DNA from: Pseudomonadota bacterium
GTDB taxonomy: Bacteria; Desulfobacterota; Syntrophorhabdia; Syntrophorhabdales; Syntrophorhabdaceae
Assembly (NCBI GenBank): GCA_026388245.1
Contig: JAPLKD010000118.1
Span: forward strand, 1 to 38,116
DNA: 38,116 bases
Direction: 5' to 3'
A model generated the notes under the pieces. It was given only the letters and a program-made list of their open reading frames with translations. It did not search any database and was not told the origin of the DNA. Both the position numbers and the translations under genes were made by a program. Of the stretch, positions 1 through 7,891 are shown piece by piece. Each line of letters opens with the position of its first letter. Within the stretch, counting starts at the first letter, position 1.

Positions 1-632
1 CCTTTATCAACACTTTCATGTGATATGGGGGTTGTTTTTGAGCCACCACCGGGCATAAGCAATGTATCACCGCTTGCCCCATCGGTATGAATGTGGGTAG
101 ACATAATCTCAGCGCCTTCATCAGTTTCCGTGATGACCGCTGCACCAGCTCCATCTCCCCAGAGGATACAGCTTTCTCTCTCCTTCCAGTTAGCTACCCT
201 GCTCATAATTTCACCTGCCACAACAAGCGCCTTTTTATTTGCACCACACCTGATCATCCTGTCTGCCACATGCAGGGCAAAAATAAAACCTGAACATGCT
301 GCTGTTATGTCAAAAGAAACGGCATTATTACATTTTAATTTGGCTTCAAGCCAGTTCGAACCTGCGGGGCAATGCGTATCAGGCGTGATCGTGGCAAGGA
401 TCAACAGGTCGATATCGTCAGGCTTTACACCCGCCATCTCCATAGCCCTTTCGCAGGCTATCTTACACAAATCAGAGGTTCCGGCGTTCTCGTCAGCAAT
501 TCTTCTCGCTTTGATGCCTGTCCTCGTAAAAATCCACTCATCTGATGTACCCAAAAACTTTTCAATATCAAAATTTGTCATAATTCTATCAGGGAGATAT
601 GAACCTGTTCCGATAATACCAATTCTCTTCAT
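1..632 (-). CDS. fabH: 3-oxoacyl-ACP synthase III (partial, 3' end outside window)
   Basis: This is the 5' part of a KASIII-type condensing enzyme, which starts type II fatty acid synthesis by joining an acyl-CoA to malonyl-ACP in the cytoplasm. The minus strand reads MKRIGIIGTGSYLPDRIM at the N-terminus, then a TRTGI segment, and later DITAACSGF, which carries the nucleophilic cysteine (Cys113, codon at 294-296). This agrees with Cys112 of E. coli FabH. The ATG at 632 is chosen over the one at 635 because AGGAG lies 6 nt upstream of it. The catalytic His and Asn fall beyond the window edge, so they cannot be checked. The gene lies 188 nt downstream of the Flox operon on the same strand, with a stem-loop and a possible promoter between them, so it is probably a separate unit. 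FabH-like paralogues with other acyl substrates exist, so the substrate is not certain. Confidence 0.88.
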   Translation of the reverse strand, partial: MKRIGIIGTGSYLPDRIMTNFDIEKFLGTSDEWIFTRTGIKARRIADENAGTSDLCKIACERAMEMAGVKPDDIDLLILATITPDTHCPAGSNWLEAKLKCNNAVSFDITAACSGFIFALHVADRMIRCGANKKALVVAGEIMSRVANWKERESCILWGDGAGAAVITETDEGAEIMSTHIHTDGASGDTLLMPGGGSKTTPISHESVDK

Positions 633-664
633 CATAAGCTCCTGGTTAAAGATCGACGGGTCAG

Positions 665-690
665 AGGGTTTAAAGGGCCCCTTGAACCCT
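665..690 (-). other. Imperfect inverted repeat in the fabH leader
   Basis: AGGGTTTAAAGGG is followed directly by CCCCTTGAACCCT, matching as an inverted repeat at 11 of 13 positions around a central GGGCCC. It lies between the end of the Flox operon and fabH. No T-tract follows it on the minus strand, so a standard intrinsic terminator is not supported. It could be a leader hairpin or an operator. Confidence 0.35.
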
Positions 691-713
691 TAGTTCTTGT
701 TTTTAATGCTTTA

Positions 714-742
714 GTAGAACAATAAAGGGTATAGATTGTCAA
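714..742 (-). promoter_or_regulatory. Possible fabH promoter (-35 only is clear)
   Basis: A perfect TTGACA lies on the minus strand at 742-737. The -10 candidates are poor (TTCTAC at 17 nt, TACTAA at 20 nt). It lies about 105 nt upstream of the fabH start. It is a weak prediction. Confidence 0.25.
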
Positions 743-820
743 GGAAAAGATACCCCGGTACATCCTTCTGATACTGGTTCAAGCCGGTTTTACTTGTTTG
801 AACAGCAGTTGCAGTTAGTT

Positions 821-1657
821 TTAGATTTCTGCCCGATATTCTTTAAGTTGGGCAAGAGAAAAGACAGGGCCGTCTTTACAGATATATTTTGAACCGATAT
901 TGCAGCGACCGCAGATACCGATACCACACTTCATCCTTGCTTCCAGCGTGGTGATGATATTCTCATCTTTAAAGTTCAGTTTTGCAAGGTTTTGAAGGAC
1001 AAATTTAATCATGATGGGCGGACCGCAGGTAATGGCAATGGTATCCTCGGGCGACGGGGCAATCTCGTTGAGAACGGTAGGCACAAAACCGGTTCTCTTG
1101 TCCCATCCGGGATATTCCGTATCAACAGTAAGGATCAAACTAACATCCGACCGTGATTCCCACTCCTTCAGGTCATCTTTATAGCAGAGGTCAGGGGGTG
1201 TTCTTGACCCGTAGAGAATCGTTATATCGCCATAGTCGGCCCGGTTGTCGAGCATAAAAAGGATAAGCGTTCTCAGCGGGGCTAATCCGATACCTCCGCC
1301 GATAAAAAGTATCTTTTTGCCTTTCATATCTTCATAAGGGAACCAGTTGCCGAGAGGGGCCCTTACCCCGATCTGGTCGCCTTCGTGGAGCTCATGGATA
1401 ACAGAGGTTACTTCGCCAACTCTCATAACGCTGAACTGCAGATAATCCATCCGCGTAGGAGGAGAATTTATGACAAATGTTGATTCACCCACACCAAAAA
1501 CAGATAACTGTCCCACCTGTCCAGGTTCATAAGAAAACATTTTCATCTTCTCAGGGTCATTCAAAATAACCTGATAGGATTTTATATTCGGCGTCTCATC
1601 TATGACCTTTATGACAGTAGCCAGATCAGGGAGATAGGGATTCTTATTCTCTGTCAT
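821..1657 (-). CDS. FloxA-like FAD/NAD(P)-binding oxidoreductase with [2Fe-2S] tail
   Basis: This 278-residue flavoprotein belongs to the ferredoxin-NADP reductase/PyrK/sulfhydrogenase-gamma group. It is the likely NAD(P)H entry point of the HdrABC-Flox complex. An N-terminal FAD-binding beta-barrel covers about residues 10-105. It is followed by the nucleotide-binding motif FIGGGIGLAPL (118-128). A C-terminal cysteine set, Cys244-x4-Cys249-x2-Cys252-x7-Cys260, is typical of the PyrK-type [2Fe-2S] site. The start overlaps the stop of the upstream Fe-S gene by 4 nt (ATGA), so the two are translationally coupled. It is the last gene of the operon. Similar proteins are AsrB of sulfite reductases and HydG of sulfhydrogenases. 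The hdr context here points to Flox rather than to either of those. NADH versus NADPH preference cannot be read from the sequence. Confidence 0.85.
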   Translation of the reverse strand: MTENKNPYLPDLATVIKVIDETPNIKSYQVILNDPEKMKMFSYEPGQVGQLSVFGVGESTFVINSPPTRMDYLQFSVMRVGEVTSVIHELHEGDQIGVRAPLGNWFPYEDMKGKKILFIGGGIGLAPLRTLILFMLDNRADYGDITILYGSRTPPDLCYKDDLKEWESRSDVSLILTVDTEYPGWDKRTGFVPTVLNEIAPSPEDTIAITCGPPIMIKFVLQNLAKLNFKDENIITTLEARMKCGIGICGRCNIGSKYICKDGPVFSLAQLKEYRAEI

Positions 1658-2763
1658 TGTTTCTGCTCCTGGCTATTAGTATCGGTCCCCATGCTTTCCG
1701 GGGGCTCATTCGTAAATTCGAACCGTGGACCTCTCAGGTAAGAAACTATTTCACTGATATCCACCGAGACAGGACAATGCCTTATGCACCTTCCACATCC
1801 GCAGCAGGCAATAACACCATTATATTTCTCAGGGTAATAGAGAAACTTATGCCCTACCCTGTTTTTGAAGCGTTTAAACTTCGTCGGTCTTGGGTTGTGA
1901 CCACTGCCCTCTAATGTGAAGTGGGAAAACATGCAGCCATCCCAGCTTCTAATCCTTTCACCATTATTAAGGGCCTGTTCATCGGTAATGTTAAAGCAGT
2001 AGCAGGTCGGGCACAGGTAAGTACATGCACCACAGCTTAGACATTTACTTACCACATGTTCCCAGAATTCATCGAGGTCAAAGAGCGCCCTGGATATCTT
2101 TGGCTGGCCGTCTTCTGCAAAGGGATTCCTTACAAGATCATGTGATTCAAGTTGTCTTTTGTGAGCCTCTTCTGCATACTGTTCCCCATCCTCAATCCGG
2201 GGAACATTCAGAATTGCCCTGCCCTTTTCTGTTACAGGCTCTATGAAATACCCCTTTTCAAGCTGAGTGATAAGCACATCAGAGCCTTCCCTGTGTGCAG
2301 GACCGCCTCCAACAGCCACACAGAAACATCCCGGAGAAGGTGCGGAACAGCATAACGTGGCTATCATGGTCTTTTCGCGGCGCCCCTTATAATAAGGATC
2401 CGGCGTGTTTGTGTCTATATAAACACTGTCATATATCCTGAAACCCTTGGCATCACATGGCCGTGCGCCAAAGATAATAGCACGGGGAAAATCCGTGTTT
2501 GCTTCAAGCTCAACGGACATTTTTCTGGGGTCCTCAGCATCCTTTTTGTATTTGAAGGAGAATAGTGTTTCACTCTGGGGGAAAACAACCAATTTTGGCG
2601 GATTGTTGGCCGGTCTGTCAAGACACAGGGTTGTGCCGGAATCAAAAGCCTTAAAGATAACCGTATCTCCTTCAAGGCAGGGGGCATAGACAACTGCATC
2701 TTTGCTCAGTTCGTTTAAAAAATCGTTCAGTTTTTCCTTTTGAACAAAGCCTGTATCAGCCAT
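1654..2763 (-). CDS. AsrA/HydB-like 4Fe-4S protein of the Flox module
   Basis: This 369-residue iron-sulfur protein has the sulfhydrogenase-beta/anaerobic sulfite reductase A architecture. It has an N-terminal domain of about 220 residues with no redox motif that I recognise. The C-terminal half carries two ferredoxin-type clusters, CLSCGACTYLCP and CCGCGRCIRHCP. Extra cysteines lie in the middle (ATLCCSAPSPGCFC). In Hdr-Flox loci two such proteins lie between the MvhD-like and the flavin subunits and are thought to pass electrons between FloxA and HdrA. I do not assign it to FloxB or FloxC because naming differs between genomes. It overlaps the next gene by 4 nt and the previous one by 1 nt, so it is fully embedded in the operon. 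Confidence 0.82.
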   Translation of the reverse strand: MADTGFVQKEKLNDFLNELSKDAVVYAPCLEGDTVIFKAFDSGTTLCLDRPANNPPKLVVFPQSETLFSFKYKKDAEDPRKMSVELEANTDFPRAIIFGARPCDAKGFRIYDSVYIDTNTPDPYYKGRREKTMIATLCCSAPSPGCFCVAVGGGPAHREGSDVLITQLEKGYFIEPVTEKGRAILNVPRIEDGEQYAEEAHKRQLESHDLVRNPFAEDGQPKISRALFDLDEFWEHVVSKCLSCGACTYLCPTCYCFNITDEQALNNGERIRSWDGCMFSHFTLEGSGHNPRPTKFKRFKNRVGHKFLYYPEKYNGVIACCGCGRCIRHCPVSVDISEIVSYLRGPRFEFTNEPPESMGTDTNSQEQKQ

Positions 2764-3719
2764 TAAATTTTGTGCTCCTTTATCGTTACCTCATCTACTT
2801 TAAATGTATACAACGGAGGCTTATCCTCAGGATCAATACCCGGCTCATAACCGAATAATTCTTTCATATCGAGGTTGATCTTCCTTTTGAGTTTGTTTAC
2901 AGGTATGCCCATGGGACATGCCCTTTCACATTCACCACATTCAACACATCTTCCGGCAAGGTGGAGCGCATGTATCATATGAAACATGAATTTTTCAGAA
3001 AGTGTTGCTCTCTGGCTTATCCAGTGAGGATCACGGGTCTCCGCTATACAGCTATCCTGACATATGCACATGGGGCACGCATTTCTGCAGGCATAGCAGC
3101 GGATACAGCGGTCGAATTCCTGTTCCCAGTATTGTAAACGCTCTTCCAGGGTTTTATTTTCAAATTCTTTTATATCAGCATAAACACTGTCAGGAGATTT
3201 ATCCGACGTTATGGGATCACCCACAAGGCGGTCATATACAATAGGGGTTGGATACTGGCAGGTTTTACACTTATCAGGGCAGACATCCGACAGCAATAAC
3301 GTTTTCTCGCCTTTTAATGTCTTTACCGTAATTTCACCATTTTCTCCGAAGGTAATATCTTCGATGGGTTCATGATTCGTCTCATGCAGCACTTTGTTAA
3401 CACTTATAACGCCGTTGCAGGGGATACCGATAATCACCACATTTTCCCTGTTGATCAGGCCTTCTTGCATGAACTGTACGATTGTTCTGCTGTCACACCC
3501 CTTGACGACCACTGCAACCTTCTTTTTCTTTAAAGATGGCAGATAGCTTGTCAGATTATGCACACACAGAGGGTTCCATATAAGCTTATTAATCTCCTCA
3601 GGCATGGTCATAAAACACGGTGTTGCATGGAGCTTGTCAAAACCCTGTTGATAGGCGAGCGCCACATCAACTTCACTGAATACACCGGCAATTGCCTCCC
3701 GAAGCCTTTGAGAAATCAA
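2763..3719 (-). CDS. Flox-type 4Fe-4S electron-transfer protein
   Basis: This 318-residue protein has a central segment VKGCDSRTI...GIPCNGV, similar to F420-hydrogenase-beta/FrhB-like flavin and Fe-S proteins. A DKCKTCQ motif follows. A C-terminal pair of ferredoxin clusters is visible: CIRCYACRNACPMCIC and CVECGECERACPMGIP. It is the second Fe-S partner of the Flox module and probably mediates transfer between the NAD(P)H flavin subunit and HdrA, possibly also docking ferredoxin. It starts 4 nt inside the stop of the MvhD-like gene and ends on the first base of the next start. Its exact physiological electron carrier is not shown by the sequence. Confidence 0.8.
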   Translation of the reverse strand: MISQRLREAIAGVFSEVDVALAYQQGFDKLHATPCFMTMPEEINKLIWNPLCVHNLTSYLPSLKKKKVAVVVKGCDSRTIVQFMQEGLINRENVVIIGIPCNGVISVNKVLHETNHEPIEDITFGENGEITVKTLKGEKTLLLSDVCPDKCKTCQYPTPIVYDRLVGDPITSDKSPDSVYADIKEFENKTLEERLQYWEQEFDRCIRCYACRNACPMCICQDSCIAETRDPHWISQRATLSEKFMFHMIHALHLAGRCVECGECERACPMGIPVNKLKRKINLDMKELFGYEPGIDPEDKPPLYTFKVDEVTIKEHKI

Positions 3720-4147
3720 GGAGTAGCCTCCTTTTTTGCATGCAGCGGACCCAGCTCATGGACCCGTTTCGTAAAGTCTGTCACCGTCTGCTGCCATTTT
3801 CCCCCTTCTGAGGCTGAAATCCACGTATAATGGAATCTTCTCTCGTCAATACCGAGAAAAGGCAGGAGTCTCTTTAACATTTCAAGTCTTCTTCTCGCAT
3901 AAAAATTTCCATCAGTATAATGGCAATCTCTTGGGTGGCATCCCGAGACGAGCACACCATCTGCCCCGTTTAGAAGGGCCTTTACAATAAAAAGCGGATC
4001 TACCCTGCCGGAGCAGGGAACCCGTATAATACGTAAATCGGTAGGCTGTTTGAAACGGCTTACACCGGCAGTATCAGCGCCGCCGTATGAGCACCAGTTG
4101 CAGAGAAACCCGACAATCCTCAATTCCCGGGCGGCTACGTCAGACAT
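3716..4147 (-). CDS. MvhD/FloxD-like [2Fe-2S] protein
   Basis: This 143-residue protein is of the MvhD family, which carries electrons into HdrA through a [2Fe-2S] cluster. The family signature is clear: Cys16 and Cys19 in LCNWCSYGGAD, Cys45 in RVPCSGRVDP, and Cys70 and Cys75 in SGCHPRDCHY. The length agrees with stand-alone MvhD. It overlaps the 3' end of hdrA by 13 nt and the next gene by 4 nt. No hydrogenase large or small subunit is encoded here, so the input comes from the Flox NAD(P)H module and not from H2. Identification is firm because of motif order and position directly after hdrA. Confidence 0.9.
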   Translation of the reverse strand: MSDVAARELRIVGFLCNWCSYGGADTAGVSRFKQPTDLRIIRVPCSGRVDPLFIVKALLNGADGVLVSGCHPRDCHYTDGNFYARRRLEMLKRLLPFLGIDERRFHYTWISASEGGKWQQTVTDFTKRVHELGPLHAKKEATP

Positions 4148-6096
4148 ATGGCATTAACCTCCGCTAAGAGTTGGTTATCAGTAAAATGTTGCAACTGTAT
4201 AGCCCCGCAAGGGCATGTGGATGTACAGACTCCGCAGCCTGCACAAACCGTCTCAATAACATCAGCTACAACCCGGCCGTCCCGTAATTCTTTTTCTTTT
4301 ATTGCCTGGAACGGGCAGGTCTTCACGCATTTAAGGCATCCAACACAGGCATTAATATTCACCTTTGCCACAGCAGGATCAGATTCAAGCATGTCCTTTG
4401 AGAAAAGCGCCTGTACCTTGCTTGCCGCAGCACTCCCCTGGCATACTGAGGCAGGAATATCTTTTGGTCCCTGGCATGCACCGGCAAGAAATACGCCCGA
4501 TGTATTCGTCTCCACCGGTCTTAATTTTGGATGACTCTCCACATAAAACCCGAATGTGTCGTAGGAGATATGGAGCTTTTCCGCCATATGTCCGGCATCA
4601 GAGTTTGAAATAACGGCGGTTCCAAGGACAACGAGGTCTGCCTCAACCTCTACCTGGGTTCCGAGGAGTGTATCGGCCCCTTTGACTATCATCTTATTCC
4701 CTTTCGGGTAAATCCTTGATACACGGCCCCTTATATATTTTACCCCGTATTCTTCCTGAGCCCTTCTGGTAAATTCATCATAGCCTTTACCGGGGGAACG
4801 GATATCCATGTAAAAGACATATGATTGGGAATCAGGGACATGGTCCTTTGTGAGGATAGCCTGCTTTGCAATATACATACAGCAAAAGTTGGAGCAGTAA
4901 GGGATACCGATTGACTTATCACGGGAGCCTGCACATGCCACAAAAACGACTGTTTTTGGTTCAACATGGTCTGATGGCCGCACAATATGGCCGGAAGTCG
5001 GGCCTGAGGCATTGAGTATACGCTCATACTGAATGCCTGTTATCACATCGGGGTAGCGTCCTCCGCCATACTCGGGAAGCCTCTCAATGTCAATAAGGCT
5101 ATATCCGGTTGAAACAATGATTGCTCCGACTTCTTCGGTAATGACCTCATCCTGCATCTCATAATCTATTGCCTTTGTGGGACATACTTTTGCGCATACA
5201 CCGCATTTCCCCTTTACAAACTGGCGGCAGTAATCCGGATCAATTTTTGCCTTCTTAGGGATAGCCTGAGGGAACGGTATATTGATCGCCCGTGTAGGTG
5301 CAACACCGAAATTAAAATGATCATACGAATTCTTGGAAGGGCACTTCTCCATACATGTGCCGCAGCCGGTACATTTTGTCCAGTCCACATAGGTGGCCTT
5401 TTTACGGATTTTGATCTGGTAATTTCCTACATATCCTTTTATCTCATCTATCTCTGAATATGCGTAAAGTTTAATTTTATCATGTTGAGCCACATCGACC
5501 ATCTTCGGGCCAAGAATACAGATTGAGCAGTCTATGGTGGGGAATGTCTTGTCAAGGCGTGCCATCATCCCGCCCACGCTGGGGCTTTTTTCAACAAGGA
5601 GCACCTCAAGACCGCCGTCTGCGCAGTCAAGGGCTGCCTGCATACCTGCAACTCCACCCCCGATAACGAGGACCCTCTTATTAATTTTAAATGACGAAGA
5701 ATAAAGAGGCTTATTTTGTTTTACCTTTTCAACGGCCATCCTCACTGCCTCTATGGCCTTGTTCGTGTTTAATTCTTTGTTTTCACCGATCCATGATACA
5801 TGTTCCCTGATATTCGCCATTTCAAAGAAATACCGGTTCAGCCCCGCCTTTTCTACGGTACGCCTGAAGGTCAGCTCATGCATACGCGGCGAACAGGCAG
5901 AAACGACAACCCTGTCAAGATTTTCGTTCTTTATGGCCTTCTTTATTTCTTCCTGGCCAGGCTCAGAACAGGTATACATATAGGTTGTTGCATAGACAAC
6001 ACCCGGTAGCTTTCTCGTCTCTTCAGCAACTTTTGCTACGTCAACCGTTCCGGCAATATTGTTTCCACAGTGGCAGATAAAAACGCCAACCCGCAT
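4135..6096 (-). CDS. hdrA: Heterodisulfide reductase subunit A (flavin, multi-[4Fe-4S])
   Basis: HdrA is the FAD protein that performs flavin-based electron bifurcation or confurcation. This 653-residue copy has the N-terminal segment CHCGNNIAGTVDV (from residue 8), the FAD-binding GGGVAG (146-151), and the insert KCTGCGTCMEKCP (241-253). A second cluster uses Cys290 and the cysteines of CGVCAKVCP (298-306), and two C-terminal ferredoxin clusters are CVGCLKCVKTCP and CAGCGVCTSTCP. The conserved CSNFCC segment is also present. The length is that of a normal single-copy HdrA, not a fused HdrA-MvhD or a duplicated HdrA. It starts immediately after the hdrB stop. The partner set (HdrBC upstream, MvhD and Flox downstream) suggests NADH plus ferredoxin coupled to a thiol/disulfide pair. 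The natural disulfide is unknown; DsrC is a known partner in sulfate reducers. Confidence 0.95.
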   Translation of the reverse strand: MRVGVFICHCGNNIAGTVDVAKVAEETRKLPGVVYATTYMYTCSEPGQEEIKKAIKNENLDRVVVSACSPRMHELTFRRTVEKAGLNRYFFEMANIREHVSWIGENKELNTNKAIEAVRMAVEKVKQNKPLYSSSFKINKRVLVIGGGVAGMQAALDCADGGLEVLLVEKSPSVGGMMARLDKTFPTIDCSICILGPKMVDVAQHDKIKLYAYSEIDEIKGYVGNYQIKIRKKATYVDWTKCTGCGTCMEKCPSKNSYDHFNFGVAPTRAINIPFPQAIPKKAKIDPDYCRQFVKGKCGVCAKVCPTKAIDYEMQDEVITEEVGAIIVSTGYSLIDIERLPEYGGGRYPDVITGIQYERILNASGPTSGHIVRPSDHVEPKTVVFVACAGSRDKSIGIPYCSNFCCMYIAKQAILTKDHVPDSQSYVFYMDIRSPGKGYDEFTRRAQEEYGVKYIRGRVSRIYPKGNKMIVKGADTLLGTQVEVEADLVVLGTAVISNSDAGHMAEKLHISYDTFGFYVESHPKLRPVETNTSGVFLAGACQGPKDIPASVCQGSAAASKVQALFSKDMLESDPAVAKVNINACVGCLKCVKTCPFQAIKEKELRDGRVVADVIETVCAGCGVCTSTCPCGAIQLQHFTDNQLLAEVNAICLT

Positions 6097-7077
6097 CTAT
6101 TCGTTCTCCTCTGGTTTTGCCTCTTCAATTACTGTTTTTTTCTCCGGCTTTTTAGCCTTCACCTGCGCTTCTGATTCTGTCCTCTTTTTCATTTCTTCAA
6201 CAGTTACTCTTGAGCGGATTATCTGTTCGGCACTGACAATGAGCTTGTCCATTCCAAGCGCTTTCGGGGAAAGACCATAGGTAAGGCCAATAATCTGCGT
6301 AAAATAAAGAATTGGTATATTAAAGCTTGAGCCCGTGGTACTGTTCACCTGACCCTGACGGAGATCAAGGTTCTGCTGGCAGAGGGGACATGCGACTGCA
6401 ATACAATTTGCGCCTGAATCAAGGGCCATGGATAATACTTTATATGTAAGCTGATTCACCATCTCCCGCTTTACAACACCAAAGGCTGCACCACAACATT
6501 CAAGCTTAAAGGCAAAATCAGATACCTCAACACCGGCAGATAATAGTATTTTATCCATGGAAATCGGGTTTTCCGGATCATCAAACTTTGCTACCTCAGG
6601 AGGCCTGTTTAAAATACAACCATAGTAAGGCGCCACCTTAAGGCCAGGGAGGGCGTGGGTAACCCTTTGAGAGACCGCATCAAGACCAATATCCTCATAC
6701 ATCACCTGAAGCGCTGACTTGGATTCAACTCCGCACTCGTAAGGCTCGTCCAGGAGTTCATTTACCTCATTCTTAAAGGACTCACTCTTTGTCATTCCAT
6801 GCTGTGCCTTTTTAAACGCCATCATACACGATGGGCATGGCGTAATAATTGTATTGAGACCTATTTTTTCAACTAAAGCAAGATTTCTTGCGGCAAGGGC
6901 TGCTGCGAAGACATGATTCACTGTGTGTGCCGGCGTTGAGCCGCAGCAACTCCAGTCATCGGGTTCTCTGAAATTCACATCCAGTTCTTTGAGGACAGCC
7001 CTCATTGATGCATCATATTCGCTTGCTGTTCCTTCGAGGGAGCAACCTGAATAATAAGCATATTCACGTTCAATCAT
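6097..7077 (-). CDS. hdrB: Heterodisulfide reductase subunit B with charged C-terminal tail
   Basis: This is the catalytic subunit that reduces the disulfide on non-cubane Fe-S clusters. Both CCG domains are visible. The first runs from YYSGCSLEG (from residue 8) through WSCCGST to ITPCPSC. The second runs from YYGCILNRP through LECCGAAFG to VACPLCQQN. All cysteines of both motifs appear intact, so it should be active. It overlaps hdrC by 8 nt and abuts hdrA. Unusual is the last stretch of about 35 residues, rich in Lys and Glu (VEEMKKRTESEAQVK onward). It lies after the second CCG domain and has no motif that I recognise. It may be a linker or docking tail. Confidence 0.94.
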   Translation of the reverse strand: MIEREYAYYSGCSLEGTASEYDASMRAVLKELDVNFREPDDWSCCGSTPAHTVNHVFAAALAARNLALVEKIGLNTIITPCPSCMMAFKKAQHGMTKSESFKNEVNELLDEPYECGVESKSALQVMYEDIGLDAVSQRVTHALPGLKVAPYYGCILNRPPEVAKFDDPENPISMDKILLSAGVEVSDFAFKLECCGAAFGVVKREMVNQLTYKVLSMALDSGANCIAVACPLCQQNLDLRQGQVNSTTGSSFNIPILYFTQIIGLTYGLSPKALGMDKLIVSAEQIIRSRVTVEEMKKRTESEAQVKAKKPEKKTVIEEAKPEENE

Positions 7078-7666
7078 GCTTTTTAGCCTTATCTTGAAAT
7101 CTTTCGAAAATCTTTGCTACCTTATCTCTGCCTTTAATCTTTTTCGGGAAGAAATGAATCTTTCCGTGACTCATAACTTTCGGTCCTAAATCTGAGTCTG
7201 CGAGAAAGTGACCTGATTTGAGATTATATGCAAGAAGGATTCCTACTTCATATATCCTCCCGAACTGTTTCATCGAATCGAGGAAGGTATCATAAAATAA
7301 TTTAATATCCTTTTCCGATACCCTGTTCTCTCTCCGGGCTATAATCCGGAGCGTATCCATAATGTGGGCAACGTCAATTTCGCAGGGGCATCTTGTTGTG
7401 CAGGTTTCGCAGGTAGCGCAGAGCCAGATTGACTTTGAATTCAATATGGTGTCCTTCTGGCCTGCCTGAAGTAATCTCATGACCTGACTTACCGGATAAT
7501 CAAAATATTGGGTATAAGGACAACCTGCTGTGCAGTTACCACACTGGTAACATAATGAAGGGTTTTGGCCGCTTTCTTTTGCAACCTCTTCTATGAAATT
7601 CCAATCAACATTACTACTGAGGTTAATGGCATCCATATTTATGCGTCCGGCCAACCATGCTTGCAT
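7070..7666 (-). CDS. hdrC: Heterodisulfide reductase subunit C
   Basis: HdrC shuttles electrons from HdrA to HdrB. Two [4Fe-4S] motifs are visible: CYQCGNCTAGCP and, about 40 residues on, CATCETCTTRCP. The length (198, or 188 from the inner start) is normal for the family. It is the first gene of the operon. Start choice is uncertain. The longest frame begins at 7666, but a good promoter predicts transcription from about 7673, leaving only some 7 nt before that ATG. The ATG at 7636 (MDAINLSSNVDW) would have a leader of about 37 nt. Neither has a strong Shine-Dalgarno sequence. I keep the longer form but consider 7636 at least as likely. Confidence 0.92.
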   Translation of the reverse strand: MQAWLAGRINMDAINLSSNVDWNFIEEVAKESGQNPSLCYQCGNCTAGCPYTQYFDYPVSQVMRLLQAGQKDTILNSKSIWLCATCETCTTRCPCEIDVAHIMDTLRIIARRENRVSEKDIKLFYDTFLDSMKQFGRIYEVGILLAYNLKSGHFLADSDLGPKVMSHGKIHFFPKKIKGRDKVAKIFERFQDKAKKHD

Positions 7667-7679
7667 TGGCAGTGTCTTT

Positions 7680-7709
7680 TGTTTAGCACAATTGTAAAAT
7701 TATTGTCAA
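7680..7709 (-). promoter_or_regulatory. Sigma-70 promoter of the hdr-flox operon
   Basis: On the minus strand TTGACA (7709-7704) is followed after 18 nt by an extended -10, TGCTAAACA (7688-7680). A near-palindrome lies over the -35: AATTATTGT-CA-ACAATTATT (7700-7719, 8 of 9 arm positions pair). A repressor binding there would block the polymerase. Predicted transcription start is near 7673. Confidence 0.55.
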
Positions 7710-7817
7710 CAATTATTAATAAATAAATCGTTTTCCATGATGAACATTAGCTCAACTATTGTCAATCCAACAGGTTACAACATCTTCGTTTAGCTCAACA
7801 AAAAAAGCATCTATTAA

Positions 7818-7874
7818 ATAGTGAAAAAATACACTAAATTAACAGCTCACTCTCAAATAATTCACTATAGTGAA
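7818..7874. promoter_or_regulatory. Operator-like palindromes (TAGTGAA half-sites)
   Basis: TTCACTATAGTGAA at 7861-7874 is a perfect 14-bp palindrome. The same half-site recurs as an inverted pair TAGTG (7819-7823) and CACTA (7832-7836) with 8 nt between. The sites lie 110-165 nt upstream of the hdr -35 and just downstream of the preceding gene's stop. No T-tract follows, so a terminator is unlikely. A dimeric regulator of the hdr-flox operon is the best guess. Confidence 0.4.
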
Positions 7875-7891
7875 AGGTATAAAAACGACAT

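Noticed and set aside
91-693. A 200-residue plus-strand open frame
   Set aside because: It lies opposite fabH; the minus frame carries the full KASIII motifs.
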